Positions 22,393 to 23,331 of a DNA stretch of 23,331 bases are shown here, piece by piece. The stretch's first letter is position 1. Every line of letters begins with the position of its first letter. The translations under genes and the position numbers were made by a program. The notes under the pieces are model-generated. The model was not told where the DNA came from. It did not search any database and was given only the letters and a program-made list of their open reading frames with translations. The stretch spans positions 1-23,331 of the forward strand of contig DATCVR010000210.1 of assembly GCA_036566745.1 (NCBI GenBank), in the 5' to 3' direction. This stretch comes from DATCVR01 sp036566745 (GTDB taxonomy: Bacteria; Actinomycetota; Actinomycetes; Jiangellales; Jiangellaceae).

Positions 22393-23127
22393 ATGACGAA
22401 CCCAGTGCGCATGACCAACCCAGTCCGGCTCGACGACCTCATCGAGGAGATCAAGAAGGTCCATTCCGACGCCCTCGAACAGCTCTCCGACGCGGTCATC
22501 GCGGCGGACCACCTCGGCGATGTCGCCGACCATCTGATCGGCCACTTCGTCGACCAGGCCCGGCGTTCGGGCGCGTCCTGGACGGAGATCGGCCGCAGCA
22601 TGGGCGTCTCCAAGCAGGCCGCTCAGAAGCGATTCGTCACGAAGGACGCCGAAGCTCCGTCAGACCTCGACCCCAGCCAGCGATTCAGCCGGTTCACCCA
22701 GCGGGCTCGCAACGTGGTGATGGCCGCGCAGAACGAGGCGCGCGAGGCCGGCAACGACGAGATCCGCCCCGAGCACCTCGTCCTGGGCGTCCTGAGCGAG
22801 TCGGACGGCCTCGGCGCGATGTCGATCCTCGCCCAAGGGGTGGAGCTTGACGCGGTCCGGCAGGCAGTCGTGGCGGCGCTTCCGCCGGCGGTCGCCGACG
22901 TGCCGGATCTCGTCCCCTACGACGCGCAGGCACGCAAGGCTCTGGAACTCGCGTTCCGCGAGGCCCTTCGGCTGGGCCACAACTACATCGGCACCGAGCA
23001 CATCCTGCTCGCCCTGCTGGAACTCGAAGACGGCTCCGGCGTGCTCTCCGACCTCGGCGTGGACAAGGACGCGGCCGAGACCAACGTCGCCGAGCTCATC
23101 GCCTCCGTCACAGGCACGTCGTCGTGA
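22393..23127 (+). CDS. HTH plus Clp N-terminal repeat protein (no ATPase)
   Basis: A 244-aa soluble protein. An HTH-like segment 'SWTEIGRSMGVSKQAAQKRF' spans residues ~62-81. Two Clp-N repeats follow: 'FTQRARNVVMAAQNEAREAG...EIRPEHLVLGVL' (~100-135) and 'YDAQARKALELAFREALRLG...YIGTEHILLALL' (~176-212). No AAA+ motifs are present, so it is not a Clp unfoldase. It may sense or bind Clp substrates or adaptors and regulate transcription. The first six codons are tandemly duplicated (MTNPVR twice), giving two in-frame ATGs, at 22393 and 22411. No ribosome binding site is visible, consistent with leaderless translation. Confidence 0.88.
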   Translation: MTNPVRMTNPVRLDDLIEEIKKVHSDALEQLSDAVIAADHLGDVADHLIGHFVDQARRSGASWTEIGRSMGVSKQAAQKRFVTKDAEAPSDLDPSQRFSRFTQRARNVVMAAQNEAREAGNDEIRPEHLVLGVLSESDGLGAMSILAQGVELDAVRQAVVAALPPAVADVPDLVPYDAQARKALELAFREALRLGHNYIGTEHILLALLELEDGSGVLSDLGVDKDAAETNVAELIASVTGTSS

Positions 23128-23143
23128 CGCACGGCGCACCGTA

Positions 23144-23159
23144 GACCCACTGGTGGGTC
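23144..23159 (+). terminator. weak hairpin after the HTH-Clp-N gene
   Basis: GACCCA (23144-23149) pairs with TGGGTC (23154-23159) around CTGG, 17 bp after the stop. Short and without a T-run, so tentative. Confidence 0.35.
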
Positions 23160-23188
23160 CGTGGTCGGCACCCGTCCCGACGTCGGTC

Positions 23189-23331
23189 TCAGATGGTGGC
23201 GAGGTGGTGGGTGTCGGTGTGGATGGCGGTGGTGAGTTTGCGGATGGCGCGGCTGCAGCGTTGGCGGGCGGTGGGCCAGGTGAGTCCGAAGGTGGCGGCG
23301 GCGTGGGGTCCGCCGGGGTTGTCGGGTCCGG
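23189..23331 (-). CDS. C-terminal end of an unidentified minus-strand gene, cut by window edge
   Basis: On the minus strand a frame open to the right edge ends at TGA (23191-23189). The 46 visible residues include 'GGPHAAATFGLTWPTARQRCSRAIRKL' shape (an Ala-rich turn followed by a basic helix, HTH-like) and end 'HHLATI'. Third positions are almost all C or G, supporting coding. Family unknown; it could be a DNA-binding or mobile-element protein, but too little is visible. Confidence 0.45.
   Translation of the reverse strand, partial: GPDNPGGPHAAATFGLTWPTARQRCSRAIRKLTTAIHTDTHHLATI

Noticed and set aside
1..23331. CRISPR arrays, tRNA or rRNA genes, insertion sequences
   Set aside because: No array-like repeats, cloverleaf genes, rRNA sequence or transposase with terminal repeats was recognised; the right-edge partial gene is too short to call mobile.

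Overview
The window looks like chromosomal DNA of a high-GC Gram-positive actinomycete. G/C dominates third codon positions, GTG starts are frequent, genes are tightly packed and translationally coupled, and an AfsR/SARP-type regulator with NB-ARC and TPR domains is present. The species cannot be named from the sequence.

Left part (1-10937): a biosynthetic-type locus that starts with the 3' part of the SARP gene. Six copies of a triple heptamer operator lie on the plus strand and a seventh on the minus strand at 15651-15694. Each has three heptamers close to GGAAACC at an exact 11-bp period, followed 9 nt later by a T....T hexamer that fits a -10 box. This is the geometry known for SARP binding sites, so the regulator at the left edge probably controls all these units. 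The core operon (3543-8113) encodes an 84-aa peptide with eight cysteines, a glutaminyl cyclase, a MauE-like membrane redox protein, a TlpA/MauD-like thioredoxin with CPGC, a one-piece ABC exporter and a small S26 (signal peptidase type) protease. The peptide has an Ala-Ser-Ala|Gln junction before its cysteine-rich part. The inferred product is an exported peptide, cut by the S26 protease, capped as pyroglutamate and folded with up to four disulfides. Further SARP-type promoters serve an MFS transporter, a secreted peptidoglycan-binding protein, a lipoprotein and a frameshifted small gene.

Middle part (11094-15713): a three-gene operon (unknown protein, phosphoribosyltransferase-like protein, HAD phosphatase) converges on a minus-strand gene with a methyltransferase-like C-terminus. 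The latter carries the minus-strand SARP operator. Their chemistry is not recognised and may be undescribed.

Right part (15755-23331): a cytochrome P450 with unusual motifs; a threonyl-tRNA synthetase paralog lacking the TGS and editing domains, preceded by a 16-codon leader peptide with three consecutive Thr codons and a strong terminator (transcription attenuation); a large arylsulfatase; a DoxX-like protein divergent from a TetR regulator across a perfect inverted repeat; an HTH plus Clp-N repeat protein behind three copies of GGTTGACGA; and the 3' end of an unidentified minus-strand gene at the right edge. None of these carries the SARP operator, so they are probably outside the cluster, although the P450 could still belong to it.
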